Part shown: positions 5,655 to 5,726 of the stretch, piece after piece
Layout of the letters: every line of letters begins with the position of its first letter
Position numbering within the stretch: position 1 is the stretch's first letter
Position numbers and translations under genes: made by a program
Source: Alphaproteobacteria bacterium
Lineage (GTDB): Bacteria; Pseudomonadota; Alphaproteobacteria; Rhodobacterales; Rhodobacteraceae
Length of the DNA: 5,726 nt
NCBI GenBank assembly: GCA_024279075.1
Contig: JAJRRX010000056.1
Span: forward strand, 1-5,726
Direction of reading: 5' to 3'
The notes under the pieces: model-generated
Database searches by the model: none
What the model saw: only the letters and a program-made list of their open reading frames with translations
What the model was told of the DNA's origin: nothing

Positions 5655-5726
5655 ATGAAAGCTGAAACAATTCTCGACACCGACTATAAACCGGCTGACG
5701 ATGAGCCGTTTATGAATGACCGCCAG
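5655..5726 (+). CDS. dksA: RNA polymerase-binding protein DksA, N-terminal fragment
   Basis: Only the first 24 codons are in the window: MKAETILDTDYKPADDEPFM then NDRQ. The DYxPxxDEPFMNxRQ pattern matches, from memory, the N-terminus of alphaproteobacterial DksA. That protein binds the RNA polymerase secondary channel and, with ppGpp, adjusts rRNA and amino-acid promoter activity in the stringent response. The coiled coil and zinc-finger region lie beyond the right edge and cannot be checked. The ATG start is supported by AGGAG at 5643-5647, 7 nt upstream. It is transcribed away from the ATPase operon, from a shared 160-bp intergenic region. It is probably a core gene that marks the edge of the ATPase-VWA neighbourhood. 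Confidence 0.85.
   Translation, partial: MKAETILDTDYKPADDEPFMNDRQ

Overview
The window most likely comes from an alphaproteobacterium of the Rhodobacterales (roseobacter/Rhodobacter-like). The base composition is moderately GC-rich. The dksA start, the DUF2927-type lipoprotein, the MoxR-type ATPase and the COG3825-type VWA protein all resemble, from memory, proteins of that group. No tRNA, rRNA, CRISPR array, transposase or phage gene was seen.

Layout, right to left, because nearly everything is on the minus strand. At the right edge dksA begins on the plus strand (5655 to the window end). A 160-bp divergent control region separates it from a minus-strand run: a MoxR-type AAA+ ATPase (5494-4655) and two different GNAT acetyltransferases (4658-4224 and 4227-3778). 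These three are joined by 4-nt GTGA stop/start overlaps. Next comes a pair of inverted GTAG-headed palindromes (3728-3781) that looks like a REP/BIME element; it contains the stop codon of the second acetyltransferase. A promoter just beyond it appears to drive a second run: a DUF2927-like lipoprotein (3671-2391), a 54-aa two-helix membrane protein (2382-2218), a VWA protein (2217-1033) and a cytochrome P450 (1016 to the left edge, C-terminus missing). Spacings in this run are 8, 0 and 16 nt, so it reads as one operon.

The main functional theme is a MoxR AAA+ ATPase plus VWA protein system. Families of this type (RavA/ViaA, NorQ/NorD, CbbQ/CbbO, CoxD/CoxE) act as chaperones that mature or remodel client proteins, often metalloenzymes. 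Here the two partners sit in adjacent but separate transcription units. The VWA gene is co-transcribed with a haem enzyme, a surface lipoprotein and a tiny membrane protein, which suggests possible clients or membrane partners. That is inference from gene order only. The two GNATs may be passengers.

No wholly new system is demonstrated. The points most worth checking are the unannotated small membrane gene, the REP-like pair embedded in a gene end, the non-canonical metal site of the VWA protein and the P450 with an unusual I-helix.
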